Shown here piece after piece: positions 34,895-44,417 of a DNA stretch of 64,000 nucleotides. The DNA comes from Methyloversatilis sp. Lineage in GTDB: Bacteria; Pseudomonadota; Gammaproteobacteria; Burkholderiales; Rhodocyclaceae. The position numbers and the translations under genes are program-made. How positions within the stretch are numbered: the stretch's first letter is position 1; each line of letters opens with the position of its first letter. The stretch is taken from assembly GCF_030696805.1 (NCBI RefSeq), contig NZ_JAUYRO010000118.1, forward strand, positions 1 to 64,000. The letters run 5' to 3'. The notes below the pieces were generated by a model. It was not told the origin of the DNA. It was given only the letters and a program-made list of their open reading frames with translations, and did not search any database.

Positions 34895-35522
34895 CCCGGC
34901 CCGCCCCTCCAGCCGCGGCGCGCGTCTTACGCCGGAATTCCTCAGGCAGTTGCGCAGCCTGCGCGTCGCCGTGCTGCACCCGAAGGATGAAGACGGCGAA
35001 ACCCTGACCCAGCAGTTGCAGCGGATAGGCTGCCAGGTACAGACCTTCTGGCCGCCGGTGCCCGATCTGCCGGACAACGTCGATCTGGTGTTCTGTGCGG
35101 TCGATCAGGACGCCATGGGCATGTCGTTCAACTGGGTCCGTCAGGAACAGCCGCCTGCGGTGATTGCCATCATCAGCTACGAAAACCCGACCATCTTCGA
35201 TGCCATGATCAAGCTGGGTGCGACGGGTGTGCTGACGGCACCGATCCGCTCGACCGGCATCCTGTCGACCCTGGTGCTGACGGTCGGTCTGCACGAAGCC
35301 ATGCGCAAGGCCGAAAAACGCGTACTCAGGCTCGAACAGAAGCTGCTGGGCATCAACCAGATCAACGAAGCGAAATCCATCCTGATGCGCACGCGCAATG
35401 TCGGCGACAGCGAGGCCTACCGCATCATCCGCGAACAGGCGATGAGTCGCCGCGTGCCGACCGAAGAAATCGCACGCGCCATCATCCACGCCAATTCCAT
35501 CCTGTCGGGGCCAACGGGCTAG
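34887..35522 (+). CDS. amiR: AmiR-like ANTAR transcription antiterminator
   Basis: 211 residues from GTG 34887, overlapping the amiC stop by 8 bp. Residues about 20-130 are a pseudo-receiver domain (LRVAVLHPKDEDGETLTQQL, AVIAIISYENPTIFDAMIKLGATGVLTAPI) lacking a typical phosphoacceptor aspartate pattern. A coiled-coil helix (ARKAEKRVLRLEQKL-type) follows, and residues about 150-205 form an ANTAR domain (LMRTRNVGDSEAYRIIREQAMSRRVPTEEIARAIIHA). AmiR relatives bind leader RNA and prevent termination. The likely targets are the leaders at 33553-33633 and 28218-28296. Confidence 0.92.
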   Translation: MSSPARPSSRGARLTPEFLRQLRSLRVAVLHPKDEDGETLTQQLQRIGCQVQTFWPPVPDLPDNVDLVFCAVDQDAMGMSFNWVRQEQPPAVIAIISYENPTIFDAMIKLGATGVLTAPIRSTGILSTLVLTVGLHEAMRKAEKRVLRLEQKLLGINQINEAKSILMRTRNVGDSEAYRIIREQAMSRRVPTEEIARAIIHANSILSGPTG

Positions 35523-35550
35523 GGTCTTCGGGCGCATCCGTAGTGCCGAG

Positions 35551-35574
35551 GGGCGTGCACCGGCACGCCCTTTT
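35551..35574 (+). terminator. Rho-independent terminator after amiR
   Basis: gggcgtgc (35551-35558) and gcacgccc (35563-35570) with a 4-base accg loop, followed by TTTT. It lies 28 bp after the amiR stop and separates the regulators from the porin gene. Confidence 0.88.
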
Positions 35575-35759
35575 CGTTTCCGCTTCCCGAACCGCGACCC
35601 GACCCGACCTCGTTGCACCAAATTGGTGCACAATGCGCCGCGCACGACCCGGCCGCCCCTGTCCGCCCCACGATGGGGCGTGGCCGGCTGCATCGCGCGG
35701 AGACCCGGCAAAGACCCAGTCCCGCACCGAGCCACGGCACACCAAAGGACACTCACTCC

Positions 35760-36893
35760 ATGACGAAGAGGATTTCCCGCCTGCGACGCGGGTCGCTCGC
35801 CTTCACGCTCGCCGCCGGCCTTGCCGCTGCGGGCAATGCAGTTGCCGGTCCGACCTTCACCGGACCCGGCGACAGTTCGCTGACGCTTGGCATCTGGTCG
35901 AGCGCCGCCTACACGAGCGCCGAACAGGCTGATGGGTTGCACGACAGCGACCTGCGGCTTGATTCCTTCCGCATCATCACGGTCGCGAAGTTCACGAAGC
36001 AGATCGGCCTGATGACCAATTTCGCGCGCCTGTCGGGTGAATCGATGCGCCTGCTCGATCTGGTCGGCCAGTTCGAACTGACCGACAACGTGAATTTGTG
36101 GGTCGGCCGCCACGTCGTACCGGGTGACCGGCAGCAGATGGCGGGCCCCTACTTTGCCAATGTGTGGGAATACCCCATGGTGTCGCGCAACCCAAACGCC
36201 TACACAGGCCGCGACGATGGCGCGACGCTTTGGGGCAGCGTATTGGACCGGCGACTGCAATACATGGTGGGTGCGTTCCAGGGCAAGAATCGCGGTCACG
36301 ACATGTCGAACGAGTCGCATCAGCTGCTGTACGCCACCCGCTTCGCATGGAGCTTTCGCGACCGGGAAGCCGAGTATTTCAACAGCAATCATTACTACGG
36401 TGAAAAGGAAGTGCTGACAGTCGGTGTCGCCTGGCGGACGCAGAAGGATGGCGTCGGCACTGCGCTGACCCGCGGTGACTACACCGCCTGGAGCCTGGAT
36501 ACGCTCATGCAGACGCGTCTGCAACGCGGTGATGTGCTGACGCTCGAAGGCGCCTGGTACGACTACGATACGGATGACGTGGCCGACATTTCGCCTGCCG
36601 ATCCCGGCTGCAGCCGTGTCACAAACTGCGGCGGCGCAACCGCCGGTAATGCTTACCTGCTTACCGCAGCCTGGCTGTTTCCGACGCCGATCGGCATTGG
36701 AAGACTCGAACCCCACATGCGCTTTCAGTCATTCCGGCCCGATACCGGTGCGCGCAGCGACCAGTGGGACATCGGTGTGAATTACGTCATTTCAGGACAT
36801 AACGCGCGGCTCAGTGCCTTTTACTCCGAGCTGGACAGCGACGGTGTGGCTTCGCGCAGCCGCTTCATCGTCGGGCTGCAGCTGATGTACTGA
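35760..36893 (+). CDS. Second amide-system outer-membrane porin (FmdC paralogue)
   Basis: 377 residues from ATG 35760. A basic, hydrophobic signal peptide ends near GNAVAG. The mature sequence parallels the porin at 20340 throughout: GPGDSSLTLGIWSSAAYTSAE, LDSFRIITVAKFTKQIG, ESMRLLDLVGQFEL, AGPYFANVWEYPMVS.NPNA.TGRDDGA, GDYTAWSLDTLM, CGGAT and the final FIVGLQLMY. The two clearly arose by duplication. It probably admits DMF, urea or another small amide across the outer membrane. It has its own promoter region after the amiR terminator. Confidence 0.88.
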   Translation: MTKRISRLRRGSLAFTLAAGLAAAGNAVAGPTFTGPGDSSLTLGIWSSAAYTSAEQADGLHDSDLRLDSFRIITVAKFTKQIGLMTNFARLSGESMRLLDLVGQFELTDNVNLWVGRHVVPGDRQQMAGPYFANVWEYPMVSRNPNAYTGRDDGATLWGSVLDRRLQYMVGAFQGKNRGHDMSNESHQLLYATRFAWSFRDREAEYFNSNHYYGEKEVLTVGVAWRTQKDGVGTALTRGDYTAWSLDTLMQTRLQRGDVLTLEGAWYDYDTDDVADISPADPGCSRVTNCGGATAGNAYLLTAAWLFPTPIGIGRLEPHMRFQSFRPDTGARSDQWDIGVNYVISGHNARLSAFYSELDSDGVASRSRFIVGLQLMY

Positions 36894-36902
36894 GCCCGCG
36901 CC

Positions 36903-36928
36903 GGCGGCGCGGCGCCCGCCGCGCCGCC
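36903..36928 (+). terminator. Weak terminator-like hairpin after the second porin
   Basis: Perfect stem ggcggcgcgg/ccgcgccgcc with a 6-base loop, 9 bp after the porin stop, followed by aattctt. The U-tract is poor, so termination would be partial or Rho-assisted. Confidence 0.5.
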
Positions 36929-36983
36929 AATTCTTCGCGCGCGCGTCACCGCCCTGTCACACGGACACGCTTGAATCCGGCCG

Positions 36984-37814
36984 GTGAATGTTTCCGATCT
37001 TCCCGCCGACGAAGTCGCGCCCCAGCACGTACGCGCACTGTTCCTGTCCGATATCCATCTGGGTACGCGCGGCTGTCAGGCCGATGCGCTGCTCGACTTC
37101 CTTCGTCATTACGAATCCGACTATCTCTATCTGATTGGCGACATCATCGATTTCTGGTCGATGAGCCGCTCGATCCACTGGACGCCGGCCCAGAACACCG
37201 TCGTGCAGAAGGTGTTGCGGCGTGCCCGCAAGGGCACGCAGGTCGTCTTCGTGCCGGGCAATCACGACGAGGCGCTGCGCGAATATGCCGGCACCGTATT
37301 CGGCGACATTGCGATCAGGCTCGATCACATCCACGTCGCCGCGGATGGCAAGCGCTACTGGCTGGTGCACGGCGACGACTTCGACCAGGTGACGCGCCAC
37401 CACCGCTGGGTCGCGCTGCTTGGTGACGTGGCCTACAACACGCTGGTGTGGATCAATGCGTGGATGTCGCGCGTGCGCCGCCGGCTCGGCATTGCAGGCT
37501 ACTGGTCACTGGCCGGCTATGCCAAGCGCAAGGTAAAAAGCGCGGTCAGTTTCATCTTTGACTTCGAGGATTCCGTCATGCACGAGGCGCGCAGCCGCGG
37601 CGTCGATGGCGTCATCTGTGGCCACATCCATGCGGTCGCCCAGCGCACCATCGACGGGCTCGTCTACATGAACTGCGGTGACTGGGTGGACAGCTGCACC
37701 GCCATCGTCGAACACGCCGATGGCCGGTTCGCCATCATTGACTGGGGCCAGTTCCTGCGCACGCCGGGTGCCCGCATGACGCTACCGGTCGCTGAGGAAG
37801 TGATGAGTCACTGA
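36984..37814 (+). CDS. Calcineurin-like metallophosphoesterase, LpxH-type
   Basis: 276 residues from GTG 36984; no in-frame ATG is closer. The metal-site motifs appear in order: LFLSDIHLG, LIGDIIDFW, VPGNHDE, HGDDFD and CGHIH. This arrangement fits UDP-2,3-diacylglucosamine pyrophosphohydrolases and their LpxH2-like relatives, which make lipid X for lipid A. At 276 residues it is somewhat longer than classical LpxH. It stands alone after the amide region; the exact substrate is inferred. Confidence 0.85.
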   Translation: MNVSDLPADEVAPQHVRALFLSDIHLGTRGCQADALLDFLRHYESDYLYLIGDIIDFWSMSRSIHWTPAQNTVVQKVLRRARKGTQVVFVPGNHDEALREYAGTVFGDIAIRLDHIHVAADGKRYWLVHGDDFDQVTRHHRWVALLGDVAYNTLVWINAWMSRVRRRLGIAGYWSLAGYAKRKVKSAVSFIFDFEDSVMHEARSRGVDGVICGHIHAVAQRTIDGLVYMNCGDWVDSCTAIVEHADGRFAIIDWGQFLRTPGARMTLPVAEEVMSH

Positions 37815-37939
37815 TCGCGGCGTTTTCGCCGAGCGCCGACCGCTACGCGCCCGCTGGCTGGCTGACGGCAATCGCGCTAAGGTTTCAGGCCGGCTGATCC
37901 TTCCGGATCTCGAGTATCGCCTTCGCGCATTTCTTCAAC

Positions 37940-38686
37940 ATGAACCGAATCATCGTCATCACAGGCGGCAGTCGAGGCATCGGCGCGGCGACTGCACGTC
38001 TGGCCGCAGCACAAGGCGATGCCGTGGTGGTCGGCTATCTGCGGCAGCGCGACGCAGCCGAATCACTGGTCAGCGATATCTCCAGGGCCGGCGGCACAGC
38101 GCTCGCACTGGCGGCCGACGTGAGCATCGAGGCGGATGTCGAGCGGCTGTTCCGCGATGTCGACAGCGCCTTCGGCCGCCTGTCGGCGCTGGTGAACAAC
38201 GCCGGCATGCTCGAATCGCAAAGTCGGGTCGAAGACATGAGCGCAGCGCGGCTCGGTCACGTGTTCGCAACCAATGTGATCGGCAGCATGCTGTGCGCCC
38301 GCGAAGCCGTGCGCCGCATGTCGCGCCGGCATGGCGGCGCCGGTGGCGCCATCGTGAACCTGTCGTCGGCTGCGTCGCGGCTTGGCTCGCCTGACGAGTA
38401 CGTCGACTACGCAGCGTCAAAAGGCGCCATCGACACCTTCACGATCGGGCTTGCCAAGGAAGTGGCGGCCGATGGCATCCGCGTGAATGCCGTCCGGCCC
38501 GGCGTCATCCGTACGGACATCCATGCCGCCGGCGGCGAACCGGATCGGGTGAACCGGGTGAAATCTTCGGTACCGCTGCAGCGAGGCGGCGAGCCCGAAG
38601 AAGTGGCACGCGCCATCCTGTGGTTGCTGTCGGACGACGCTTCCTACACCACCGGCGCACTGCTGGACGTCAGCGGCGGGCGCTGA
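37940..38686 (+). CDS. Short-chain dehydrogenase/reductase (SDR)
   Basis: 248 residues. Rossmann motif TGGSRGIG at residues 8-15, NNAG near residue 90, catalytic Ser-Tyr-Lys in NLSSAASRLGSPDEYVDYAASK, and the C-terminal PLQRGGEPEEVARAILWLLSDDASYTTGALLDVSGG. NAD(P)H-dependent oxidoreductase of the classical FabG-like class. The glycine-rich start with no acidic residue after strand two favours NADPH weakly. The substrate is unknown and there is no operon partner. Confidence 0.9.
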   Translation: MNRIIVITGGSRGIGAATARLAAAQGDAVVVGYLRQRDAAESLVSDISRAGGTALALAADVSIEADVERLFRDVDSAFGRLSALVNNAGMLESQSRVEDMSAARLGHVFATNVIGSMLCAREAVRRMSRRHGGAGGAIVNLSSAASRLGSPDEYVDYAASKGAIDTFTIGLAKEVAADGIRVNAVRPGVIRTDIHAAGGEPDRVNRVKSSVPLQRGGEPEEVARAILWLLSDDASYTTGALLDVSGGR

Positions 38687-39222
38687 GCCGGCGCTGACAG
38701 CTAGATCGACCCGACGAAAAGTGCCCCGCGACCGGTCGCGGGACGGCGCCTTGATGACGCGATGCAACAGTCACCCACTTGACCGGTGCAGACGACACAG
38801 AGTCGCGCAGATCAAGGCGCTTGCGACAACTTATCGCGCTAATCTCTTGCTGCTAGCGAAGAATCCACTTACATGCAATGCCGGAGCGCCTTTGCGGTCA
38901 GCACCCACTTCACGGTATTCGAGGTGACTGCAGAAGATGCTGCGCCGCAGAAGAGAAATTCTCCAACGCTTTGTTTTCAAGCGAGAAAACAGTTTCAAAA
39001 ACTACTTGAAACGGCTTGATTGATGTCTTACTTTGAAGCTGGCAGCCAGCATGTCGCAGGCTGGATCAACCCAAGGAGAGCAGGTAGCGGGGCCCAAGGG
39101 ACACAAAAAAAGCCGCGCGCGATAAAGGCGCTGACGGCGTAACCGGAAGTACCAGTTCGTCAAAGGTTGCACTCAGTTTCTATTCAAGGCTCACGTCACG
39201 GACATCTCAACGGAGGTTGGTT
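38687..39222. other. Non-coding stretch before two small genes
   Basis: 536 bp without a recognisable gene on either strand. It is visibly less GC-rich than its surroundings. It contains a short palindrome cccgcgac-cg-gtcgcggg near 38724-38741 and gtttcaa...ttgaaac at 38992-39012, which could be a repressor site. No clear promoter was found. The base composition and the following small genes hint at a mobile-element remnant, without proof. Confidence 0.6.
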
Positions 39223-39429
39223 ATGACAATGCTTACACTGGATCAGGCAAAGGCACTTTTCAACAGCGGCAAGGCGGCGCAGATGTCGACGATGTACAAC
39301 CACCACAGCAACAAGACATTCGGGGTGGTCGACAATCGGTCAGCTAAACGCACCGATCACTACTTCATCGGCGAAGGTGATCTCACCCACGTGGTGCCGG
39401 AAAAGTCTCCGACCTTTGATCGGAAGTAA
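39223..39429 (+). CDS. Small protein of unknown function
   Basis: 68 residues from ATG 39223, with a strong GGAGG 6 bp upstream. The sequence is polar with an N-terminal helix (MTMLTLDQAKALFNSGKAAQMSTMYNHH) and a basic tail ending TFDRK. No known domain. The stop overlaps the start of the next gene (taATG), so the two are translationally coupled. The good ribosome site is the main evidence that it is real. Confidence 0.6.
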   Translation: MTMLTLDQAKALFNSGKAAQMSTMYNHHSNKTFGVVDNRSAKRTDHYFIGEGDLTHVVPEKSPTFDRK

Positions 39430-39590
39430 TGTCGCGGTCACCGCACGGCGGCACCCGTGTCGGTGCCGGCCGTAAACCCGTTGATCCGACGGTACCTGTC
39501 ACTATCCGGCTCACACCGGAACAACGCGAGGTACTGAGGCGACGCGGCGTCGCAAAGTGGTTGCGACCGCTGCTCGACAAGACAGGCTGA
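39429..39590 (+). CDS. Tiny basic protein, GAGRKP-type
   Basis: 53 residues starting MSRSPHGGTRVGAGRKP and then VPVTIRLTPEQREVLRRRG, ending LLDKTG. The glycine-rich GxRxGAGRK start followed by an IRLTPEQ strand-helix is common in small plasmid and phage proteins with ribbon-helix-helix-like character, so DNA binding is plausible. Its ATG overlaps the previous stop and a terminator follows directly. The assignment is by resemblance only. Confidence 0.6.
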   Translation: MSRSPHGGTRVGAGRKPVDPTVPVTIRLTPEQREVLRRRGVAKWLRPLLDKTG

Positions 39591-39608
39591 CAGGTTTCCT
39601 GCTCGATT

Positions 39609-39642
39609 CGCCGCCGGCGCATTCCACGCTGGCGGCGTTTTT
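39609..39642 (+). terminator. Rho-independent terminator after the small gene pair
   Basis: cgccgcc (39609-39615) and ggcggcg (39631-39637) with an internal ggcg/cgct extension, followed by TTTTT. It lies between the small genes and the convergent ispF stop at 39662. Confidence 0.88.
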
Positions 39643-39661
39643 CATTTCGGCCCGTTGCCGT

Positions 39662-40186
39662 TCAACCCATGGAGGGTGGCGGCGGCGCAATCAGCAGGGC
39701 GACCGCCTGCGCCGCAATGCCTTCACCGCGACCGGTGTAGCCCAGCTTTTCCGAAGTCTTTCCCTTTACATTCACAGCGTCCGGCGCGATGCCGCAGTCA
39801 GCCGCTATGTGGGCTGCCATCTGGGCCGCATGCGGCGTGATCTTCGGTTGTTCGCAGATCACCGTCGCGTCGATGTTGCCGATCAGCCAGCCCGTCTGGC
39901 GCACCCGTCTGACCGCCTCGCGCAGCAGCACACGGCTGTCGGCGCCTGCATAGGCCGCATCGGTGTCCGGGAACAGCCGGCCGATGTCGCCCAGGCCGGC
40001 GGCGCCGAGCAGGGCATCGGTGATCGCATGCAGCAGCACATCGGCGTCGGAATGGCCCAGCAGGCCCTTCCCGTGCGGAATGTTGACGCCGCCGATGATG
40101 CATTTTCGGCCGTCAACCAGTCGATGGACGTCGAATCCCTGGCCGATGCGGAATGGCAACGGCGGAGGATTGATCAGGCTGTTCAT
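39662..40186 (-). CDS. ispF: 2-C-methyl-D-erythritol 2,4-cyclodiphosphate synthase
   Basis: 174 residues from ATG 40186, overlapping the ispD stop by [17 protein letters not shown] carries the zinc-binding Asp and His; [34 protein letters not shown] is the family signature, and [28 protein letters not shown] closes it. It performs the fifth step of the MEP isoprenoid pathway. Fused IspDF is common elsewhere; here the genes are separate but coupled. Confidence 0.97.
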   Translation of the reverse strand: MNSLINPPPLPFRIGQGFDVHRLVDGRKCIIGGVNIPHGKGLLGHSDADVLLHAITDALLGAAGLGDIGRLFPDTDAAYAGADSRVLLREAVRRVRQTGWLIGNIDATVICEQPKITPHAAQMAAHIAADCGIAPDAVNVKGKTSEKLGYTGRGEGIAAQAVALLIAPPPPSMG

Positions 40187-40878
40187 CGCGGTTCCTCCCG
40201 GGTGCGCAGGATCAGTTCGGCCAGTTTCATGTCTTCCGGCCAGGTCACCTTGAGGTTGCCGGCGCTCGATGCAACCAGTTTTGGCGCGAGGCCCGCTGCC
40301 TCGATCGCCGACGCTTCGTCGGTGACATCGGTGCCGCGGTCGAGCGCGTCGTGCAGCAGCGCAAGCCGGAACATCTGCGGGGTCTGCGCCTGCCACATGG
40401 CTAAGCGCGGCACGGTGCATTCGACCCTGTCATGAGCGTCGGCGCGCTTGAGGGTGTCGGCGACCGGTACGGCGAGCAGACCGCCGACGGCATCATCCGC
40501 CAGTTCGGTGATCAGCCTGTCCAGCAGCGCACCGCTGAGGCAGGGCCGCGCGGCGTCATGCACCAGCACCCAATCGTCAGGCCGCGCCCAGCCGGTCAGT
40601 TCGAACAGACCATTGCGCACCGACACCGCCCGGCTGGCACCGCCGCAATGCACCGGCATCAGCTTTTTCCCGAGCGCCGTCCAGTCATGGTCGCGCCAGT
40701 ACAGGTCATCAGGCGACAGCACGACCACCACGCGGTCGATGCACGGGTGCGCGCACAGCGTCGCCAGCGCATGATGGATCAGCGGTTTGCCGGCCAGCGG
40801 CAGATACTGCTTCGGCAGATGCGCACCGAAACGGCTGCCGCTGCCGGCGGCGGGAACGAGCGCGATGTGGCGCGGCAC
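40183..40878 (-). CDS. ispD: 2-C-methyl-D-erythritol 4-phosphate cytidylyltransferase
   Basis: 231 residues. The nucleotidyltransferase loop [30 protein letters not shown] opens the protein; [11 protein letters not shown] and [20 protein letters not shown] are diagnostic for IspD. It activates MEP with CTP. It is directly upstream of ispF in transcription order and separated from metZ by 9 bp. Confidence 0.96.
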   Translation of the reverse strand: MPRHIALVPAAGSGSRFGAHLPKQYLPLAGKPLIHHALATLCAHPCIDRVVVVLSPDDLYWRDHDWTALGKKLMPVHCGGASRAVSVRNGLFELTGWARPDDWVLVHDAARPCLSGALLDRLITELADDAVGGLLAVPVADTLKRADAHDRVECTVPRLAMWQAQTPQMFRLALLHDALDRGTDVTDEASAIEAAGLAPKLVASSAGNLKVTWPEDMKLAELILRTREEPR

Positions 40879-40887
40879 AGGCCGCCC

Positions 40888-42102
40888 CTAAACCGCAAGC
40901 CAGCGCGACAGGTCGCGCTGCATGTCGGCGACCGATTCGAGCCCGATTGCAAGCCGGATCAGGCTGTCTCGGATGCCGGACGCGTCACGCGCCTCCTGCG
41001 AAATGCGACCGTGCGTCGTCGTCGCCGGGTGCGTGATCGTCGTTTTGGTGTCACCCAGGTTGGCGGTGATCGACAGCATGCGTGTCGAGTCGATCAGCTT
41101 CCACGCCTCGTCGCGTCCGCCCTTCACCTCAAACGCCACCACGGCGGCGCCTGAGCTCTGCTGGCGCATCGCAATGGCGTGCTGCGGATGCGATTCAAGA
41201 CCTGGATAGAACACCCGTTCGACCCAGGCCTGCTTTTCGAGCCAGCGCGCCAGCTCCAGCGCCCGGGCCGACTGCGCTTCCATGCGGATGGATAGCGTTT
41301 CGAGCCCCTTCAGGATGATCCATGCATTGAACGGCGACAGCGTGGGGCCTGCAGTACGCAGGAAGCGGAGCACCTCGTCCATCTCTGCCTTGCGGCCGCA
41401 CACCGCGCCGCCCAGTACGCGGCCCTGCCCGTCCAGATACTTGGTGGCGGAGTGGATGATGATGTCGGCACCCAGCTCGAGCGGCTTCTGCAGCGCCGGC
41501 GAACAGAAGCAGTTGTCGACCGCCAGCAGCGCGCCGGCCTCGTGCGCCACCTCGGCGACGGCCGCGATGTCGATCACCTCGGTCAACGGGTTCGACGGCG
41601 TTTCAATGAAGAACAGCCGGGTCTGCGGACGCACAGCCGCACGGTAGGCAGCGATGTCCGTTGCATCCACCAGCGTGGTCGAGATGCCGAACTTTTCGAA
41701 GTAGTTGGCAAACAGCTGCTGGGTCGAGCCGAAAATGCTGCGCGAAGCAATGATGTGGTCGCCGCCCTTGAGCAGCGCCATCACCATCGACAGGATGGCC
41801 GACATGCCGGAACTGGTGGCCACGCACGCCTCGGCACCTTCCAGCGCGGCAAGGCGGTCCTGCATCATCGTGACGGTAGGATTGGTGAAGCGCGCGTACA
41901 CATTGCCGGGTGTGGCACCCGAAAAACGCGCCGCCGCCTCGGCAGCGTTGTTGAACACAAAACTCGACGTCAGGTAAAGCGCTTCGCTGTGTTCGCCGAA
42001 CTGGCTGCGCTCGATGCCGGCGCGTACCGCCAGTGTTTCCGGATCGTAGTGATCCGGATCGAATGCCGCCGGACCGGACGGCGTAAGTTCAGGACTGCTC
42101 AT
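40888..42102 (-). CDS. metZ: O-succinylhomoserine sulfhydrylase
   Basis: 404 residues. PLP enzyme of the Cys/Met metabolism family: YARFTNPTVTMMQDRLAALEGAEACVATSSGMSAI, VDNCFCSPALQKPLELGADIIIHSATKYLDGQGRVLGG with the Schiff-base lysine in SATKY, and SITANLGDTKTTITHPATTTH. Placement beside purF is typical of MetZ in betaproteobacteria. It makes homocysteine from O-succinylhomoserine and sulfide. Confidence 0.95.
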   Translation of the reverse strand: MSSPELTPSGPAAFDPDHYDPETLAVRAGIERSQFGEHSEALYLTSSFVFNNAAEAAARFSGATPGNVYARFTNPTVTMMQDRLAALEGAEACVATSSGMSAILSMVMALLKGGDHIIASRSIFGSTQQLFANYFEKFGISTTLVDATDIAAYRAAVRPQTRLFFIETPSNPLTEVIDIAAVAEVAHEAGALLAVDNCFCSPALQKPLELGADIIIHSATKYLDGQGRVLGGAVCGRKAEMDEVLRFLRTAGPTLSPFNAWIILKGLETLSIRMEAQSARALELARWLEKQAWVERVFYPGLESHPQHAIAMRQQSSGAAVVAFEVKGGRDEAWKLIDSTRMLSITANLGDTKTTITHPATTTHGRISQEARDASGIRDSLIRLAIGLESVADMQRDLSRWLAV

Positions 42103-42180
42103 GCTGTGCTCCAGCCGGCGCGAGTGCCGGCAATCAGGTATCGAAAAAGCGGAAAACGGACAAGCGAAAACACAAGCCCC

Positions 42181-42218
42181 AAAAGAAAAACCCGTTTTGC
42201 CGGTAGGGCAAAACGGGT
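42181..42218 (-). terminator. Rho-independent terminator after purF
   Basis: On the minus strand acccgttttgcc pairs with ggcaaaacgggt (12 bp, positions 42218-42207 and 42201-42190) with a 5-base loop, followed by TTTTTCTTTT. It ends the long fimV-to-purF gene block before metZ, which must therefore have its own promoter in 42103-42180. Confidence 0.93.
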
Positions 42219-42387
42219 TCGGGAATGCATTCGTTTCGCCGCTTTAGCCGTATTTGTCCGGGTCAGTGTCTCGAAGCGACCTCGACCCGCGCGCCCGCAA
42301 GCTGGATTCAAATCGGCGCATATCCGGACATTACTGCCGGTCCGCCAGGCAGGTCAAGCCGGATCTCGGGAAAGCTCATGAACCTTT

Positions 42388-43917
42388 TCAGGCGTTTTCT
42401 TCCGAGGTGACCAGATTCAGGTCAAGCTGACCGCTGTCGTCATCGGACTGCGGCGGCGCGCCCTTGCGCTGGTTTTCGACGCCATCGAGGTAGGCGGCGG
42501 TCACGTCGCCAGTGACGTAGCAGCCGTCGAAGCACGATGTTTCAAACTGTTCGATCGACGGGTTGCAGGCGGTGATCGAGGCTTTGAGCATGTCCAGTGT
42601 CTGGTAGATCAACTCGTCGGCACCGATGGCGACGCGGATTTCCTCGTCGGAGCGGTTGGCCGCGATCAGCTCGTCGCGCGTCGGCATGTCGATTCCGTAC
42701 ACGTTGGCGAAACGCACCGGCGGCGCCGCCGAGGCGAAGTACACCTTCTGCGCGCCGGCTTCGCGCGCCATCAGCACGATTTCCTGGCTGGTGGTGCCGC
42801 GTACGATCGAGTCGTCGACCAGCAGCACGTTCTTGCCGCGAAACTCCTGCGTGATCGCATTGAGCTTCTGGCGCACTGACTTCCGACGCACTGCCTGGCC
42901 CGGCATGATGAAGGTACGGCCGATGTAGCGATTCTTCACGAAGCCTTCGCGGTAAGGCACGTCGAGCACGCGGGCCAGTTCCATCGCCGACGGACGACTG
43001 GAATCGGGAATCGGGATGACCGCGTCGATCTGCAGGCCGGCGTGGTCGCGCTGGATCTTCTGGGCAAGAAATTCGCCCATCTTCACGCGCGATTCGTACA
43101 CCGACACGCCATCCATCAGCGAATCGGGGCGCGCCAGGTACACGTATTCGAACAGACAGGGCGCCTGCGTCGGGTGCGCGGCGCATTGCAGCGACTGCAT
43201 CGTGCCTTCCGGCGAGATCAGCACCGCCTCGCCAGGCGCGATGTCGCGCAGCAGCGTGAAGCCCAGCGTATCGAGCGCAACGCTCTCCGAGGCGACCAGC
43301 CATTCGGTGCCCTGTTCGGTCTCGTGTGTGCCGATGACCAGCGGGCGGATCCCGTACGGATCGCGGAACGCAAGCAGTCCGAAGCCGGCGATCATCGCCA
43401 CCACGGCATAGGCGCCGCGACAGCGCCGATGCACGCCGGCCACGGCGCGGAACACCGTCTGCTCGTCGAAGGTCGGCCGCTCGCGCAGCGACTGCATCAT
43501 TTCGTGCGCCAGCACGTTCAGCAGCACTTCCGAATCGGACGTGGTGTTGATGTGCCGCAGGTCGGTGCGGAACATGTCGACCTTCAACTCTTCCGAATTC
43601 GTCAGATTGCCGTTGTGCGCCAGCACGATGCCGAACGGCGAATTGACATAGAAAGGCTGCGCTTCGGCCGCGTTGTAGGCAGATCCGGCGGTCGGGTAGC
43701 GCACGTGCGCGATGCCCCAGTCACCGAGCAGGGTGCGCATGTTGCGCGTGCGGAACACGTCGCGCACCAGTCCGGAACTCTTGTGCATGTGGAATTTCTG
43801 GCCCTGCGCGGTGGCGATGCCGGCCGCGTCCTGGCCACGGTGCTGCAGCACGAGCAGCCCGTCGTACAGGAGCTGATTGACGGGAGAAGTGGCAACGACG
43901 CCGAGTATTCCGCACAT
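42388..43917 (-). CDS. purF: Amidophosphoribosyltransferase
   Basis: 509 residues. The glutaminase nucleophile Cys2 is in [14 protein letters not shown] and LAHNGNLTN shape the glutamine site. The PRPP loop is [18 protein letters not shown]. It makes 5-phosphoribosylamine, the first step of purine synthesis. The tail [32 protein letters not shown] is an acidic extension. It follows cvpA, as in many proteobacteria. Confidence 0.97.
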   Translation of the reverse strand: MCGILGVVATSPVNQLLYDGLLVLQHRGQDAAGIATAQGQKFHMHKSSGLVRDVFRTRNMRTLLGDWGIAHVRYPTAGSAYNAAEAQPFYVNSPFGIVLAHNGNLTNSEELKVDMFRTDLRHINTTSDSEVLLNVLAHEMMQSLRERPTFDEQTVFRAVAGVHRRCRGAYAVVAMIAGFGLLAFRDPYGIRPLVIGTHETEQGTEWLVASESVALDTLGFTLLRDIAPGEAVLISPEGTMQSLQCAAHPTQAPCLFEYVYLARPDSLMDGVSVYESRVKMGEFLAQKIQRDHAGLQIDAVIPIPDSSRPSAMELARVLDVPYREGFVKNRYIGRTFIMPGQAVRRKSVRQKLNAITQEFRGKNVLLVDDSIVRGTTSQEIVLMAREAGAQKVYFASAAPPVRFANVYGIDMPTRDELIAANRSDEEIRVAIGADELIYQTLDMLKASITACNPSIEQFETSCFDGCYVTGDVTAAYLDGVENQRKGAPPQSDDDSGQLDLNLVTSEENA

Positions 43918-43922
43918 GATGG

Positions 43923-44417
43923 TCAGGCCTTAAATCGAATCTTCTTTGCCACTGCATCCGGCAGCCACGGGCGCAGGGCGATTGCTGCGGTTTCCAGCGG
44001 CGGCGTCAGCGCCGCCGCGCGCCACCACGGTTGTTCGGGGGCGGGCGTGAAGGCTGCACCGACCACGATCAGAAGCAGTATAAATGCGGCCCGAGCCAGC
44101 CCAAACAAGCCCCCGAGCACACGATCGGGAAAATCGAGTCCGGTCGCCTTGATCAGCGAGCGCAAAACCCAGCGCAATACGCCACATAACAACAACACCG
44201 CGACGAAGGCGAGCGCGAAACCGCTGACCATGCGCAACCCCGGATCCTGCAGGCCGGCCGGCAGCAGCAGCGCGACATCGCCGCCGAACTGTCGGGCGAC
44301 GATGAAGGCAAGCACCCACGCCGCCAGGGCGATCACTTCGCTGACCAGACCGCGCATCAACCCGATCGACGTGGACACGGCCACGATCGCGATCAGGATG
44401 TAGTCCAGCACAGTCAT
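43923..44417 (-). CDS. cvpA: CvpA family membrane protein
   Basis: 164 residues with four spans. The start [41 protein letters not shown] and the [20 protein letters not shown] segment are diagnostic of CvpA (colicin V production/envelope protein). It lies 5 bp before purF and overlaps the SPOR gene by 4 bp. Confidence 0.94.
   Translation of the reverse strand: MTVLDYILIAIVAVSTSIGLMRGLVSEVIALAAWVLAFIVARQFGGDVALLLPAGLQDPGLRMVSGFALAFVAVLLLCGVLRWVLRSLIKATGLDFPDRVLGGLFGLARAAFILLLIVVGAAFTPAPEQPWWRAAALTPPLETAAIALRPWLPDAVAKKIRFKA

Noticed and set aside
34824-36716. Open frame of about 630 codons on the minus strand
   Set aside because: Antisense to amiR and the second porin; no domain seen.
38724-38741. 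Terminator after the SDR gene
   Set aside because: The cccgcgac/gtcgcggg palindrome lacks a T-run, its 2-base loop is too tight, and it is distant from the stop.
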